From Sphingobacterium mizutaii (GTDB lineage Bacteria > Bacteroidota > Bacteroidia > Sphingobacteriales > Sphingobacteriaceae), in the NCBI RefSeq assembly GCF_900187125.1, contig NZ_LT906468.1, forward strand, positions 558,001 to 622,000: a DNA stretch of 64,000 nucleotides. Reading direction: 5' to 3'. The translations under genes and the position numbers were made by a program. The notes under the pieces were generated by a model. The model ran no database searches. It saw only the letters and a list, made by a program, of their open reading frames with translations, and was not told the origin of the DNA. Positions 34,678 through 44,549 of the stretch are shown here, piece by piece. Position 1 is the first letter of the stretch, and each line of letters starts with the position of its first letter.

Positions 34678-36309
34678 ATGAAGAAATTATTCATATTAAG
34701 TGGGGTCGTTGGTCTGTTGATGACATCTTGTTCTTTGGATAAGGAGCCTTATGATTCGATGACCAATGAATCGATCGAAAACACTGAAGGTGCTATCGAA
34801 GCTTTACATTTAGGGAATTACCATACCCTAAAAGGTTGGGTCGAAAACTGGCACCGTGTAACAGAATATCCGGGGGATAATGTGTCCTTGAGTGGAACGA
34901 CTACCGATAACCTGTTTTATAATTATAACTACAAAAGAGTAGTAAATAACGCAAGGGTAAATAGCTATTGGGAAAACTCTTACCGCGTAATTGCAGGGAC
35001 CAATTTATTGCTGCAGAAACTGAAAGAGGGTGAAAGTGACGAAGTTGATCAAATGATCGCGGAGAATCTATACCTGAGAAGCTTGATGTACTTTTATTTG
35101 GCAAATGTATTTGGAAAACCATATACGCAAGATCCTCAGTCCTTGGCTGTTCCAATTAAATTATCTGATGATCCATTCGAAATCCTTCCTCGTAATACCG
35201 TGAAGGAAGTCTATGATCAATTGGAAAAAGATCTATTGAAAGCTGAAGGTATGTTCAATACCTACAAGAGCAATGTGTATGGTAATGTATATGCCGCTCA
35301 GGCCTTGTTGGCTAGGGTTTACCTTTTCAAAGGAGATAACCAAAAGGCTATCCAATATGCCAATAAGGTCATTGAATCGGGTAAGTTTTCTTTGTTGGCG
35401 GGATCTGATTACAATAAACTAACCGTTTCTACCCCAGAGGAAAATAGAGAGAATATATTCGCTATCAAATTCGTGAAGGATATTGACTATCCAGATGATG
35501 GTTGGAGTACGATTGGTTCCATGTATGCCAATATCCAAGGTTCAGGATGGGGTGAAATGTATGCTTCCAGGAGCTATTTGGAGGAAGTCAGGAAATATCC
35601 AGAGGATGTGCGCTATAGGATGATCCAGCCAGTGGTTGAAAAGGCAAATGAACTGCATGCGTATTATGTAACGGATGATTATAAATATGCGAGCGTGCAA
35701 GTGACTCAAGCGGGTACAGATTATTCCTATACTGAAGCTGGAGCTAAAAAGAACTTGATCAAAGAGTCAAATGGAGCAGGCGCTTACCAATATTACATAC
35801 AAATCGCTGGCAAGAAGAGAACGGTGTTGATCGATAGAAAGTTGGCGAACCGTAATGGCTATTTGAAATACTATGTAATGAAATGTTCTGGTCAAGAAGG
35901 GCAAGCGCATTTATGGTCACCGATTATTTCAAGGTTAGCCGAAGTGTATCTAATCCGTGCAGAAGCAAGTGCTAAGGTAGGAGATATTACTTCAGCATTG
36001 AAGGATGTGAACATGATCAGACAAAGAGCGGGGATATCTACAGCAGGACTTTGGACAGCTGCCAATTTAAATGGAAAGACCGCTTTAGATGTCGTTCTTG
36101 AGGAAAGAAAATTGGAGCTTGCTTGGGAAGGACACAGGAAGTTTGATGTATTCAGAAATGGCAAACTAATGGACAGGAAATATCCAGGAACCCACACCTC
36201 GGGAACCAGTCCTATTTTGACCATCGACGCCAAGAGCAATCAAGCTATCGAATTTATTCCAGAGCAACAGATTGTGTTATCGAATGGGGTCTTGAAACAG
36301 AATCCATAG
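34678..36309 (+). CDS. RagB/SusD lipoprotein, second locus
   Basis: A 543-residue SusD homologue with lipobox LMTSC and mature start CSLDKEPYDS. SusD_RagB signatures are present: YLRSLMYFYLANVFGKPY near 126, QALLARVYLFKGDNQKAIQY near 207, SRLAEVYLIRAEASAKVG near 423 and VLEERKLELAWEGHRKFDVFR near 476. It captures ligand for the SusC partner 11 nt upstream. It is the last gene of a two-gene operon closed by a hairpin 20 nt after the stop. Confidence 0.96.
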   Translation: MKKLFILSGVVGLLMTSCSLDKEPYDSMTNESIENTEGAIEALHLGNYHTLKGWVENWHRVTEYPGDNVSLSGTTTDNLFYNYNYKRVVNNARVNSYWENSYRVIAGTNLLLQKLKEGESDEVDQMIAENLYLRSLMYFYLANVFGKPYTQDPQSLAVPIKLSDDPFEILPRNTVKEVYDQLEKDLLKAEGMFNTYKSNVYGNVYAAQALLARVYLFKGDNQKAIQYANKVIESGKFSLLAGSDYNKLTVSTPEENRENIFAIKFVKDIDYPDDGWSTIGSMYANIQGSGWGEMYASRSYLEEVRKYPEDVRYRMIQPVVEKANELHAYYVTDDYKYASVQVTQAGTDYSYTEAGAKKNLIKESNGAGAYQYYIQIAGKKRTVLIDRKLANRNGYLKYYVMKCSGQEGQAHLWSPIISRLAEVYLIRAEASAKVGDITSALKDVNMIRQRAGISTAGLWTAANLNGKTALDVVLEERKLELAWEGHRKFDVFRNGKLMDRKYPGTHTSGTSPILTIDAKSNQAIEFIPEQQIVLSNGVLKQNP

Positions 36310-36328
36310 AACTCAGAACAGCTATCAG

Positions 36329-36366
36329 AAGAGCTGCCGATTTTAGGCAGCTCTTCCTGTTTTGCC
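36329..36366 (+). terminator. Terminator of the second SusC/SusD pair
   Basis: A perfect 10-bp stem AAGAGCTGCC (36329-36338) with GGCAGCTCTT (36346-36355) and a 7-nt loop, followed by a broken T run (CCTGTTTTG). Confidence 0.75.
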
Positions 36367-36773
36367 ACTAGAATGATTAAAGTTTTGAGACTTTATTTGT
36401 CATACTAAAAAAAACTTTAGAGAATTATGATATTTATATCGGTCTGGCCTCTCGAGTTGCTTTTGCTTTCAAAGATTGTTTTCTTGCTTAAAATGAACAG
36501 TGTAACAATTTGCTTGCAATCATCAGTTACTAAGATTTCGAATGCGTTAAAAAACTCTATTAATCAACTGTTTAAAGAGTTTTATCTAATTAATCAAGTT
36601 AAAATTTCCTCCTGGAATTATTTAAGTTTTAGGAATAAATTTTCTATCTTTCAGCATAATTTGACGAAGTCAGATGTCTTTGTAGAGAATATAATCTAAG
36701 TAGTAAGACTTAGTGGAAATTACACAAAGATTCTTAATAACATTTCTAACTGTTAATTTTCAAAACTAATTTT
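36367..36773 (+). other. Gene-free region before an orphan terminator
   Basis: About 400 AT-rich bases with no convincing gene. A 90-codon reading frame at 36427 starts in low-complexity Phe/Ile/Leu-rich sequence and I reject it. TATCTTTC at about 36642 is a near -7 element (7 of 8). A transcript beginning there would be roughly 150 nt and end at the terminator at 36774; that would be an unannotated small RNA. Confidence 0.4.
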
Positions 36774-36806
36774 AGGCCATCCCTTTCCGGGACGGCCTAT
36801 TTTTTT
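36774..36806 (+). terminator. Orphan rho-independent terminator
   Basis: AGGCCATCCC (36774-36783), a 5-nt loop, GGGACGGCCT (36789-36798; one mismatch) and then ATTTTTTT. No plus-strand gene lies within 460 bp upstream, and the SusD gene has its own terminator. Confidence 0.8.
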
Positions 36807-36933
36807 GGAAATATTTTCCCTCAAAAGTGATAAAAGAAATCAAGGAGCAGCCGATTCGAAAAGACCGAAGTCCATAATTTGCCCATAAAGCTGTCATTTT
36901 CTGATTTCTCACGCAAGATGTGCGATTTATCCG

Positions 36934-36941
36934 TAACTTTG
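36934..36941 (+). promoter_or_regulatory. -7 element of der
   Basis: TAACTTTG is an exact TAnnTTTG match, about 55 nt before the der start codon. Confidence 0.5.
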
Positions 36942-36995
36942 TACCTTTACAAGATACCTGAAAACGTTGCCGTGAGGTAACGAATAGAAAGAAAT

Positions 36996-38297
36996 ATGGC
37001 AAATATCGTAGCAATTGTAGGGAGACCCAATGTGGGTAAATCAACCTTATATAACCGTTTGACAGAGAGCAGAAAGGCTATTGTCGATGACTACAGCGGG
37101 GTTACCCGTGACAGACACTATGGACAAGCGGAATGGATCGGAAAGAAATTCACTGTGATCGACACTGGTGGTTTTGTACATGGTTCAGATGATGTTTTTG
37201 AAGCAGCCATCCGTGAGCAAGTTTTGATTGCCATCGATGAGGCATCCGTTATTCTATTTGTGGTGGATGTCACTACAGGAGTAACAGATTTGGATGATGA
37301 GATTGCAAATATGTTGCGTCGCAGCAAAAAACCAGTTTATGTCGTTGCCAATAAAGTGGATAGCGCCAAACAAACCCATGATTCAGCTGAGTTTTATTCC
37401 TTTGGTCTTGGCGAGATCTTCAATATCTCTTCCATGACTGGGTCGGGGACTGGAGAGCTTCTTGACCAAGTAGTCTCTAATTTTGAGAACGAAGAGGAAG
37501 ATGATACCGAATTGCCAAAGTTTACCATTGTAGGACGTCCTAACGTTGGTAAATCATCATTAACGAATGCCCTATTAGGGAAAGAGAGAAATATAGTTAC
37601 CCCAATTGCAGGTACCACCCGTGATTCCATCCGTATTCATTACAATCAATTTGGCCATGAGTTCCTGATGGTTGATACTGCAGGCTTGAGAAGAAAATCC
37701 AAAGTCAATGAGGATATCGAATTCTACTCCGTAATGCGTACCATCAAGGCTTTAGAAGATTCTGATGTTGTCATCTTGATGATTGATGCCAAAGATGGCA
37801 TTGAAGCACAGGATATCAATATCTTCCACTTGGCTGAGAAGAACAAAAAAGGAATCGTTATTCTGGTAAACAAATGGGATACCATTGAAAAGGACCATAA
37901 AACAGCCAAAGAATTTGAGCAAGCTATTAAGAACAAGATTGCTCCGTTCACTGATGTTCCAATCCTATTTACTTCTGTAACAGAGAAACAACGTATCTTC
38001 AAGACCGTGGAAACGGCGATGGAGGTTTATAACAATAAAACCAAAAAGATCCCTACTTCCAAGTTGAATGATGTGATGTTGGAAATTATCGAGAGATATC
38101 CACCTCCAGCAACGAAGGGTAAATTCATCAAGATTAAATACGTGACGCAATTACCAGGTAGATCGCCAATGTTTGCTTTCTTCTGTAATCTGCCTCAATA
38201 TATCAAAGATCCGTACAAACGTTTCATCGAAAACAAATTACGTGAGAACTTTGACTTTTCAGGAGTGCCAATCCAGATATTCTTTAGACAAAAATAA
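36996..38297 (+). CDS. der: Ribosome biogenesis GTPase Der (EngA)
   Basis: A 433-residue essential GTPase with two tandem G domains and a C-terminal KH-like domain. G1 motifs are [12 protein letters not shown] near 8 and [12 protein letters not shown] near 180; G3 motifs are DTGGF and DTAGL; G4 motifs are NKVD and NKWD. It acts in maturation of the 50S subunit. Length is usual. cysS starts 17 nt downstream, and both are probably on one transcript. Confidence 0.98.
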   Translation: MANIVAIVGRPNVGKSTLYNRLTESRKAIVDDYSGVTRDRHYGQAEWIGKKFTVIDTGGFVHGSDDVFEAAIREQVLIAIDEASVILFVVDVTTGVTDLDDEIANMLRRSKKPVYVVANKVDSAKQTHDSAEFYSFGLGEIFNISSMTGSGTGELLDQVVSNFENEEEDDTELPKFTIVGRPNVGKSSLTNALLGKERNIVTPIAGTTRDSIRIHYNQFGHEFLMVDTAGLRRKSKVNEDIEFYSVMRTIKALEDSDVVILMIDAKDGIEAQDINIFHLAEKNKKGIVILVNKWDTIEKDHKTAKEFEQAIKNKIAPFTDVPILFTSVTEKQRIFKTVETAMEVYNNKTKKIPTSKLNDVMLEIIERYPPPATKGKFIKIKYVTQLPGRSPMFAFFCNLPQYIKDPYKRFIENKLRENFDFSGVPIQIFFRQK

Positions 38298-38314
38298 TTA
38301 GTTTCAACTGTCGT

Positions 38315-39781
38315 ATGGAGCATAATTTAGTATTATACAATACCCTTACCCGTAAGAAAGAAAAGTTTGTACCCATCCATCCTAACCTTGTTGGGATGTA
38401 TGTTTGTGGACCCACTGTGTACAGTGATGTGCATTTAGGGAACTGTAGGACTTTTGTTTCCTTTGACTTGATTTTCCGCTACTTGTTGCACCTGGGATAT
38501 AAAGTACGTTATGTGCGTAATATCACAGATGCTGGGCACTTAGAGGGAGACAATGATGAGGGGGATGATAAATTTGCGAAAAAAGCGAAGCTGGAACAAT
38601 TGGAACCCATGGAGATCGTTCAGAAATATACCATTGGATTCCATGATGTACTGCGTCTATTCAATACCCTTCCTCCAAGCATAGAACCAACGGCAACCGG
38701 TCATATTTCCGAGCAGATCGAAATGGTCCAAGAGATCATTAAGAACGGTTTTGCCTACGAGGTGAACGGTACGGTCTATTTCGACGTAGAGAAATACGTG
38801 AAAGAATATAACTACACCATCTTGACCAATAGAAACCTAGAAGATCTATTGAACAACACCCGCGAATTGGGTGGTCAGGATGAAAAGCGCGGCAGACTTG
38901 ATTTCGCCTTATGGATCAAGGCTAAACCTGAGCATATCATGCGCTGGCCTTCTCCTTGGGGAGTAGGATTCCCAGGATGGCATATCGAATGTTCAGCGAT
39001 GAGCAGGAAGTATTTGGGTGATCAATTCGATATCCACGGTGGTGGAATGGACTTGGCAGCAACCCACCATACCAACGAGATTGCGCAATCTGAAGCATGT
39101 AACCATACCACACCGGCAAAATATTGGATGCACACCAATATGCTGACCGTGAATGGTACCCGTATGTCCAAATCAGCAGGTAATGGTTTCCTACCGGGAG
39201 AACTTTTCACAGGTAACCATCCCTTGTTGAATAGAGGCTATTCGCCTATGGCGGTACGTTTCTTTATGCTGCAGGCCCATTACAGAAGTACATTGGATTT
39301 CTCCAATGATGCTTTGGACGCTGCAGACAAAGGATATAAACGCCTGATGGCTGCCATCGGCCTATTGGATAAAGTTGTTCCTTCAAAATCATCTAATTTC
39401 GGTGACTTAGCTGAAATCAAGAAGCGCAGCTATGCTGCCATGGATGATGATTTCAACAGCCCGGTTCTAATCGCTGAGTTATTTGAAGTAGTTCGTATCA
39501 TCAATTCGATCTACGATGGTAAACTGACGATTACGGAAGCAGACCTGAGTGAATTGAAGACCTATATGCAAGACTTTGTATTCGACATTCTAGGGCTTAA
39601 AGATGATCAGATCGGCGAAGGTGACAATATGGATGATTTGATGCAGATCATCATCAATATGCGTAATGAAGCTAAGAAAAACAAGGATTTCGTGACCTCA
39701 GATCGTATCCGCGAACAATTGAATTCCGTAGGTATCCAACTGAAAGATAGTAAGGATGGAACACTTTGGAATAAGATTTGA
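38315..39781 (+). CDS. cysS: Cysteinyl-tRNA synthetase
   Basis: A 488-residue class I synthetase. The zinc and HIGH regions are MYVCGPTVYSDVHLGNCRTF near residue 28, with Cys31 and the HLGN variant. Further zinc ligands are in WHIECSAMS near 223 and HHTNEIAQSEA near 248. The KMSKS loop reads RMSKSAGN near 285. The C-terminal anticodon-binding region is complete. It is downstream of der; the next gene starts 24 nt beyond its stop. Confidence 0.97.
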   Translation: MEHNLVLYNTLTRKKEKFVPIHPNLVGMYVCGPTVYSDVHLGNCRTFVSFDLIFRYLLHLGYKVRYVRNITDAGHLEGDNDEGDDKFAKKAKLEQLEPMEIVQKYTIGFHDVLRLFNTLPPSIEPTATGHISEQIEMVQEIIKNGFAYEVNGTVYFDVEKYVKEYNYTILTNRNLEDLLNNTRELGGQDEKRGRLDFALWIKAKPEHIMRWPSPWGVGFPGWHIECSAMSRKYLGDQFDIHGGGMDLAATHHTNEIAQSEACNHTTPAKYWMHTNMLTVNGTRMSKSAGNGFLPGELFTGNHPLLNRGYSPMAVRFFMLQAHYRSTLDFSNDALDAADKGYKRLMAAIGLLDKVVPSKSSNFGDLAEIKKRSYAAMDDDFNSPVLIAELFEVVRIINSIYDGKLTITEADLSELKTYMQDFVFDILGLKDDQIGEGDNMDDLMQIIINMRNEAKKNKDFVTSDRIREQLNSVGIQLKDSKDGTLWNKI

Positions 39782-39804
39782 TTAGTAAGGTAAAATTTAC
39801 AGTA

Positions 39805-40665
39805 ATGATTAATAAAAAAGGCTTAACTCTTTTAGCCGCAACGCTAATTTCTTTTTCGAGTTTTGCCCAACTACCTGAAAAGGTAGGGGGGCTTCTTTCG
39901 GTTGATAGAACAGCAGCGAATCTTTCAAAAACGGAAAGTCCTTATACCGGACTTAAATATATCATTGACAAGGAATCTACTTTCCTTGTGCCTTCACCAG
40001 TCAATGCAGCCAACTATTTAGATAACAGACCCAATCTTCCAGATCGTCTTTCTTGGAACCCCAACTTTGTACTTGTATCAAGGAGTTTAGACTGGGGGGT
40101 AACTTCAGGACCTATTGAATTCCAAAAGATGGGTTCTATTAAGCGTTTCGGACAGTACCTTACGGTTTGGCACCGCGATAGAAAAGGAAACTGGAGAGCT
40201 CATCTACGTGCCGAAGTGGAAAACTACGGTAAGAAGAAAGCCAGCCCTTTGGAATACTACGAACCCGATGATAAGGCATACTTAAAACATCGCTCCGTAA
40301 AACGCCTTGAACAGCGTGAGGAAGTCGTTCTTCAAACAGACGAGCTATTCTCTACCATTCTAAAGGCAGATACCAAAACAGGCTATAAAGAGTTCTTGGC
40401 TGATGATGCCCGTTTCTACTTCCCTTGGCAGAATGAAATCGAAGGTAGGGACAATGTGTTGGCATTCCTGAAGAAAGAAAGAATTGAGATCGATACAGAT
40501 CCTACAGAGGTAGGCCGTGCTTATAGCGGTGAATTCGCTTACACTTCCGGTACAGCTACCGTTGGGCTTAAAGACAAGGTCGTTAAATTCAGTTATATCC
40601 GTATTTGGCAATTAACTGGAGAGTTCCAATGGAAAGTGATCTTAGAAATGATGTTCGAAAGATAA
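39805..40665 (+). CDS. Secreted protein of unknown function
   Basis: A 286-residue protein from ATG 39805, with a Sec signal peptide (ending SSFAQ). It has two parts: an N-terminal half with MGSIKRFGQYLTVWHRD near 113 and a C-terminal half shaped like a cone/SnoaL-type domain (EEVVLQTDELFSTILKADTK near 169, DDARFYFPWQNEIEGRDNVL, then FSYIRIWQLTGEFQWKVILE). The latter resembles nuclear transport factor 2-like folds used by many small periplasmic enzymes, but no catalytic residue is recognisable. It is the last gene of the der-cysS transcript. Confidence 0.75.
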   Translation: MINKKGLTLLAATLISFSSFAQLPEKVGGLLSVDRTAANLSKTESPYTGLKYIIDKESTFLVPSPVNAANYLDNRPNLPDRLSWNPNFVLVSRSLDWGVTSGPIEFQKMGSIKRFGQYLTVWHRDRKGNWRAHLRAEVENYGKKKASPLEYYEPDDKAYLKHRSVKRLEQREEVVLQTDELFSTILKADTKTGYKEFLADDARFYFPWQNEIEGRDNVLAFLKKERIEIDTDPTEVGRAYSGEFAYTSGTATVGLKDKVVKFSYIRIWQLTGEFQWKVILEMMFER

Positions 40666-40681
40666 CAGGACAGAATTATAT

Positions 40682-40719
40682 AAAAGAAAACCCCGATCAT
40701 TTGATCGGGGTTTTCTTTT
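40682..40719. terminator. Strong bidirectional terminator
   Basis: A perfect 18-bp inverted repeat (arms 40682-40699 and 40702-40719, ACCCCGATCA core) with a 2-nt centre and A/T-rich flanks serves both the plus-strand secreted-protein gene and the convergent minus-strand SurA gene. Confidence 0.92.
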
Positions 40720-40735
40720 ATCGTTTATTTCTTTT

Positions 40736-42121
40736 TTAATCTTCTTTAGAGGAAGCTAGGTTTTCATTTGCTGGCGTGTTCCACATTTGCAATTCCTCAC
40801 AAGTAGCAAACTCGCTGTTCACATGAACGAAGGTATTCTTCGTCTTCTTCTCAAACCATTCACTCAATGCCCTGCGGGTTTTATCCTCTTGTGCAGCTTC
40901 TTGAATCTTTGCAAAATCCTGCTCTAAGCTTGCCTTGTGCGGTGGAATCCTGGTTTTCAAGTAAGTGAACTTATATCCAGACTTACCTGTTCTAGGATCT
41001 TGGAATGGGAATGGTTTAGAGATTTGACCTTCCTTTAAGGTATCGATGGCCAAGAACACCTCTTTTTCCAACATATCCACGGGAATCAAGGTAGAACGAG
41101 ATGCTGATTGTTGGTTTACCACCATACCACCATTGAATTTAGTCTCTTTATTATCCGAATATCTCGTTGCTGCGGTACTGAAAGGTAGTTTACCATCCTT
41201 TACATTTGTATAGATCGAGTCAATTTTACCTTTTATCCTATCCATACTCGCCGTAGTCGGTTTGGTGGTCACTAGGATATGCCTTGCATTCACCTCCTCA
41301 CCACGACGCTCTAAAACCTGTAGGAAGTGGAATCCATATTCCGTTTCAAAGACAGGCGAAATCTCACCTTCTTTCAATCTAAAAGCCATTGCCGAAAACT
41401 CTTTTACGTAGTTTTCACGCGGGGCGAAACCTAACTCACCACCTTGCACGGCCGATCCTGGGTCTTCTGAATAGAAACGAGCAACTGTACCGAAATCTGT
41501 TCCGTCCATGATTTGCTTGCGGTATCCCTCAGCTTTTTCCCTAAATACGTTCTTCTCTTCTTTGGTCAATTCCGGATAAATGACGATTTCTCCAATCTCA
41601 ACCTCCGTATTGAATGCCGGAAGACTATCTTGATCTAAGCCTTCAAAATATTTCTTAACTTCTTGAGGCGTTACAGAAACTTTACTTACAATGGTGTTTT
41701 GGAACTTTTTAGCTTTCATCTGTTCCGTAACAGTAGGTCGCATTTCTTCCTTGTATTGCAATAAGGAGCGTTTTAAGAATGCCTCTAAACGTTCTTTTCC
41801 TTTTGCTCTATAGGTCATTTCGCGGATACGACCATTCAACTCATCGTCGATTTCGGATTCTGATACTTCGATGGAATCGATTTCGGCTTGTTGAGCTAAA
41901 ATTTTACTCAATATTAATTGTTGAAGGGCGGTACATTTGAAATCATCACTTGGTGTTCCACCGTTGGCTAGGTACTGAGAATATTGCATGTCAACATCTG
42001 ATTGCAAAATAATTCCGGATCCCACAGTCGCCACCACGCGGTCAATCAGTTTTTCTTGTGCATTAGCCTGAAATGTACAAGCTAATAAAAGTAATATAAG
42101 GAAACTTGAAAAGTTTTTCAT
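40736..42121 (-). CDS. surA: SurA-like periplasmic peptidyl-prolyl isomerase
   Basis: A 461-residue protein from ATG 42121, with a signal peptide (ending ANAQ). The N-terminal chaperone domain (about 24-160) has VATVGSGIILQSDVDMQY, and two parvulin-type domains follow (about 165-270 with FYSEDPGSAVQGGELGF, and 275-375 with ARHILVTTKPT and YSDNKETKFNGGM). SurA carries unfolded outer-membrane proteins to the BAM machine. The family call is secure; true SurA orthology versus a paralogue in Bacteroidetes is less so. Confidence 0.88.
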   Translation of the reverse strand: MKNFSSFLILLLLACTFQANAQEKLIDRVVATVGSGIILQSDVDMQYSQYLANGGTPSDDFKCTALQQLILSKILAQQAEIDSIEVSESEIDDELNGRIREMTYRAKGKERLEAFLKRSLLQYKEEMRPTVTEQMKAKKFQNTIVSKVSVTPQEVKKYFEGLDQDSLPAFNTEVEIGEIVIYPELTKEEKNVFREKAEGYRKQIMDGTDFGTVARFYSEDPGSAVQGGELGFAPRENYVKEFSAMAFRLKEGEISPVFETEYGFHFLQVLERRGEEVNARHILVTTKPTTASMDRIKGKIDSIYTNVKDGKLPFSTAATRYSDNKETKFNGGMVVNQQSASRSTLIPVDMLEKEVFLAIDTLKEGQISKPFPFQDPRTGKSGYKFTYLKTRIPPHKASLEQDFAKIQEAAQEDKTRRALSEWFEKKTKNTFVHVNSEFATCEELQMWNTPANENLASSKED

Positions 42122-42157
42122 GCTGTCTGTTGTCACAGTAAATCTAAAGTTCAATCG

Positions 42158-42165
42158 CAAAATTA
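42158..42165 (-). promoter_or_regulatory. -7 element of the SurA gene
   Basis: TAATTTTG on the minus strand matches TAnnTTTG, 36 nt before the preferred ATG at 42121. It argues against the longer in-frame start at 42160, which lies within the element. Confidence 0.5.
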
Positions 42166-42293
42166 TTAAATATTATGCCTTTTTTCTACTTTTATATAGT
42201 AATAATTGTATTAACACCTAGCCTAAGCTAAGATATTCGGGCTAAAATACTTAAACGGCTTTAAACTTAAGGCGATTTAACCATATTTAACAG

Positions 42294-43394
42294 ATGAATG
42301 CACGACTGCTATTTTTACTCTTCCTATTCATGAATGTCACATTAACCCACGCTCAGGATACCCAGATCCCACTTTATGTCGGTACCTATACTTCTCCGAA
42401 TGGGAGCAAGGGCATTTACGAATTCAGTTTTAACACAAAAACAGGAGATGCAACTTTAGTTCGGGAAACCAGTACAGCCAACCCCTCATTTTTAGATAGG
42501 ACTGGAAATTTCCTTTTGGCAGCCAATGAAATGACCGATGGTAGCCAATCCCTTTCTTCCTTTTCTCTTGGGAAGGATGGCTTGTCTTTCCAGAACAAAT
42601 TAGCAACCGGAGGTTCAGCACCCTGCCATGTGGTCATTGCTAAAGATGGTCAATATGCCGTAGTTTCCAATTATTTGGGTGGTGCACTGGATCTATTTCA
42701 GCTTTCCCCAAAAGGAGAGATCCTATCCAAGGACGATACCAAACTGTATAAAGGGAAAAGTGTAGATAAAGCCCGTCAAGAGGCCTCCCATATCCATTCA
42801 GCTTTTTTTGGTCCCGATAATCTATTGTATGTATCCGATTTAGGAGGCGATAAGATTTATATCCTCGATATACAGAAAACTGACAACGGCAAATTCCAAT
42901 TTGTTGAAAAAGGGAAACTTAATGTCAATCTGGGCGCAGGTCCGAGGCATCTCGCATTTCATCCCAATGGCAAAGTCCTGTATTCCCTGATGGAATTGAC
43001 CGGTGATATTGAAGTTTTCAAAAAGAAAGATGGGGTTTGGGATTCCTATCAAATTATCTCTATCCGTAAGCCTGAGTTCGAAGGTAAAAGTGGTGCAGCG
43101 GATATCAAGATATCCTCGGATGCTAAATACCTATATGCTACCGATAGAATCGATGCCAATACCATTACGACCTTTGCGGTTGGCAAGAATGGGAAATTAA
43201 GAAGAAAAGAAGTGAATTCAGTGCATGGAAAAGGTCCTCGTAACTTCAATTTCAGCCCAGATGAGCGTTTTGTCTTGGTGGGCAACCAGCTGACCGACGA
43301 AATTGTCGTTTTCAATAGGGATAAAAAATCGGGAAAATTGACCGACTCCGGAAAAAGGATCAAGGCATCTAAGCCAGTTTGTATCCTGTTTTAA
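42294..43394 (+). CDS. Secreted lactonase (6-phosphogluconolactonase-type propeller)
   Basis: A 366-residue seven-bladed beta-propeller with a signal peptide (ending THAQ). Family marks are LYVGTYTSPNGSKGIYEF near 27, NPSFLDRTGNFLLAANE near 63, CHVVIAKDGQYAVVSNYLGG near 107 and GPRHLAFHPNGKVLYSLME near 216. The family includes YbhE/Pgl lactonases acting on sugar lactones. Export here argues against the cytoplasmic pentose phosphate step, so a periplasmic lactone is more likely. Monocistronic, converging with the Mrp operon. Confidence 0.9.
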   Translation: MNARLLFLLFLFMNVTLTHAQDTQIPLYVGTYTSPNGSKGIYEFSFNTKTGDATLVRETSTANPSFLDRTGNFLLAANEMTDGSQSLSSFSLGKDGLSFQNKLATGGSAPCHVVIAKDGQYAVVSNYLGGALDLFQLSPKGEILSKDDTKLYKGKSVDKARQEASHIHSAFFGPDNLLYVSDLGGDKIYILDIQKTDNGKFQFVEKGKLNVNLGAGPRHLAFHPNGKVLYSLMELTGDIEVFKKKDGVWDSYQIISIRKPEFEGKSGAADIKISSDAKYLYATDRIDANTITTFAVGKNGKLRRKEVNSVHGKGPRNFNFSPDERFVLVGNQLTDEIVVFNRDKKSGKLTDSGKRIKASKPVCILF

Positions 43395-43811
43395 TTAATC
43401 TGTGGCATCATCGGTATGCGCTATGTTATCTGGCGCATTCTGATCTGCTTTTTTAGGGTCACTTTCCAAACAGTGGGTTTCCTTATTGTACATCCCTTTC
43501 AGCTCATCTATGACGGTTCCTTTCCACAGCGGAATGCCAATGAAATAGGCCGCCTTCCCGATCATGTGAGCTGCAATAGGCGCAGTCAGCAGTAAAAAGA
43601 AGATGATAGCAATGGATTTCGTGGTCACTGAGACATCTTCCGGGAACATGATGGCCGCACAGATCAATAATAAACCAACCCCTAGCGTAGAGGCCTTAAC
43701 TGTAACAGAAAGGCGCAGATAGAAATCTGGCATCCTCAATACCCCAATGGAGGCAAAGAGGATAGACAGCGCACCTACCGTGCTCAATATAGCGAGAATA
43801 ATATCAATCAT
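43395..43811 (-). CDS. mrpG: Mrp-type Na+/H+ antiporter subunit G
   Basis: A 138-residue membrane protein with three helices (about 3-25, 38-60, 66-88) and an acidic C-terminal tail. ILSTVGALSILFASIGVLRM and FYLRLSVTVKASTLGVGLLL are typical PhaG/MnhG. It is the last gene of the seven-gene operon and overlaps mrpF by 8 bp. The tail (ESDPKKADQNAPDN) is longer than in many homologues. Confidence 0.92.
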   Translation of the reverse strand: MIDIILAILSTVGALSILFASIGVLRMPDFYLRLSVTVKASTLGVGLLLICAAIMFPEDVSVTTKSIAIIFFLLLTAPIAAHMIGKAAYFIGIPLWKGTVIDELKGMYNKETHCLESDPKKADQNAPDNIAHTDDATD

Positions 43812-44076
43812 CTTGTTGTTTTTCTATATAGTAAGAGAATGCAATGGTACCTAGGAAGGCAATCAGCGCCAAGATAATGGCTACATCCAGCAAGACTTCC
43901 TGTTCTTGTCGGATACTGTACACCGTAATGATCCCAATACCAATGGTAATGATGAGGTCCAAGGCCATCACCCTATCCACAACGGATGGTCCCTTGAACA
44001 AACGGATAAACACCAATAGCACCGAGATGGTCAAGATTGGTAATATGACAAAATCAAAGTAGGTTTCTAAACTCAT
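43804..44076 (-). CDS. mrpF: Mrp-type Na+/H+ antiporter subunit F
   Basis: A 90-residue protein with three helices. VFIRLFKGPSVVDRVMALD near 21, then LDVAIILALIAFLGTIAFS, matches MrpF. It overlaps mrpE by 4 bp and mrpG by 8 bp, indicating tight translational coupling. As part of the Mrp complex it lies in the inner membrane. Confidence 0.92.
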   Translation of the reverse strand: MSLETYFDFVILPILTISVLLVFIRLFKGPSVVDRVMALDLIITIGIGIITVYSIRQEQEVLLDVAIILALIAFLGTIAFSYYIEKQQDD

Positions 44077-44549
44077 CGTAATATCTCCAATAATTTCCGT
44101 TCAACCCCTGTTTTTAATGTCCTGATAAATTGTTCTTCGTCCTTGAGGTACATCACATGGATGTAAATCGCTTTCTTGTCATCGCTGATATCAATAATCA
44201 GTGTACCCGGAGTCAGCGAGATGAAAGTTGCCAATATATTGATCTCAAAATCGGTCGTGGTATTGACTGGATACCGCACGATGCCCGGTTTAAAGAAGTA
44301 CTTCGGTGTAATCACATCATAAGCTACCTGTACATTCGCTTTGATCAACTCAAAAAGAAAGAAAAAGAAGAAACTGATGATCTTAGGTACCCGATAGAAA
44401 TAACGCTGATCAGTTTCATTCCTGTTCATGATCCATAGCACCCCGAACCCCAGCAGATAACCGAAGATAAAGTTAGAATAGTACAGTGAACCCGTTAGAG
44501 CTACCCAAATAAAGGACAGGAGCAGGTTCATTAAAAAAAACTTGATCAT
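44073..44549 (-). CDS. mrpE: Mrp-type Na+/H+ antiporter subunit E
   Basis: A 158-residue protein. Two or three helices at the N-terminus (LLLSFIWVALTGSLYYSNFI, then FFFFFLFELIKANVQVAYDV) are followed by a soluble C-terminal part with the conserved FISLTPGTLIIDIS near 111 and IYIHVMYL. It overlaps both mrpD and mrpF by 4 bp. The PGTL motif is diagnostic of MrpE. Confidence 0.93.
   Translation of the reverse strand: MIKFFLMNLLLSFIWVALTGSLYYSNFIFGYLLGFGVLWIMNRNETDQRYFYRVPKIISFFFFFLFELIKANVQVAYDVITPKYFFKPGIVRYPVNTTTDFEINILATFISLTPGTLIIDISDDKKAIYIHVMYLKDEEQFIRTLKTGVERKLLEILR

Noticed and set aside
36427..36699. A 90-codon plus-strand reading frame after the second SusD gene
   Set aside because: Composition is low-complexity Phe/Ile/Leu/Ser, with no start signal, no domain and AT-rich noncoding character.
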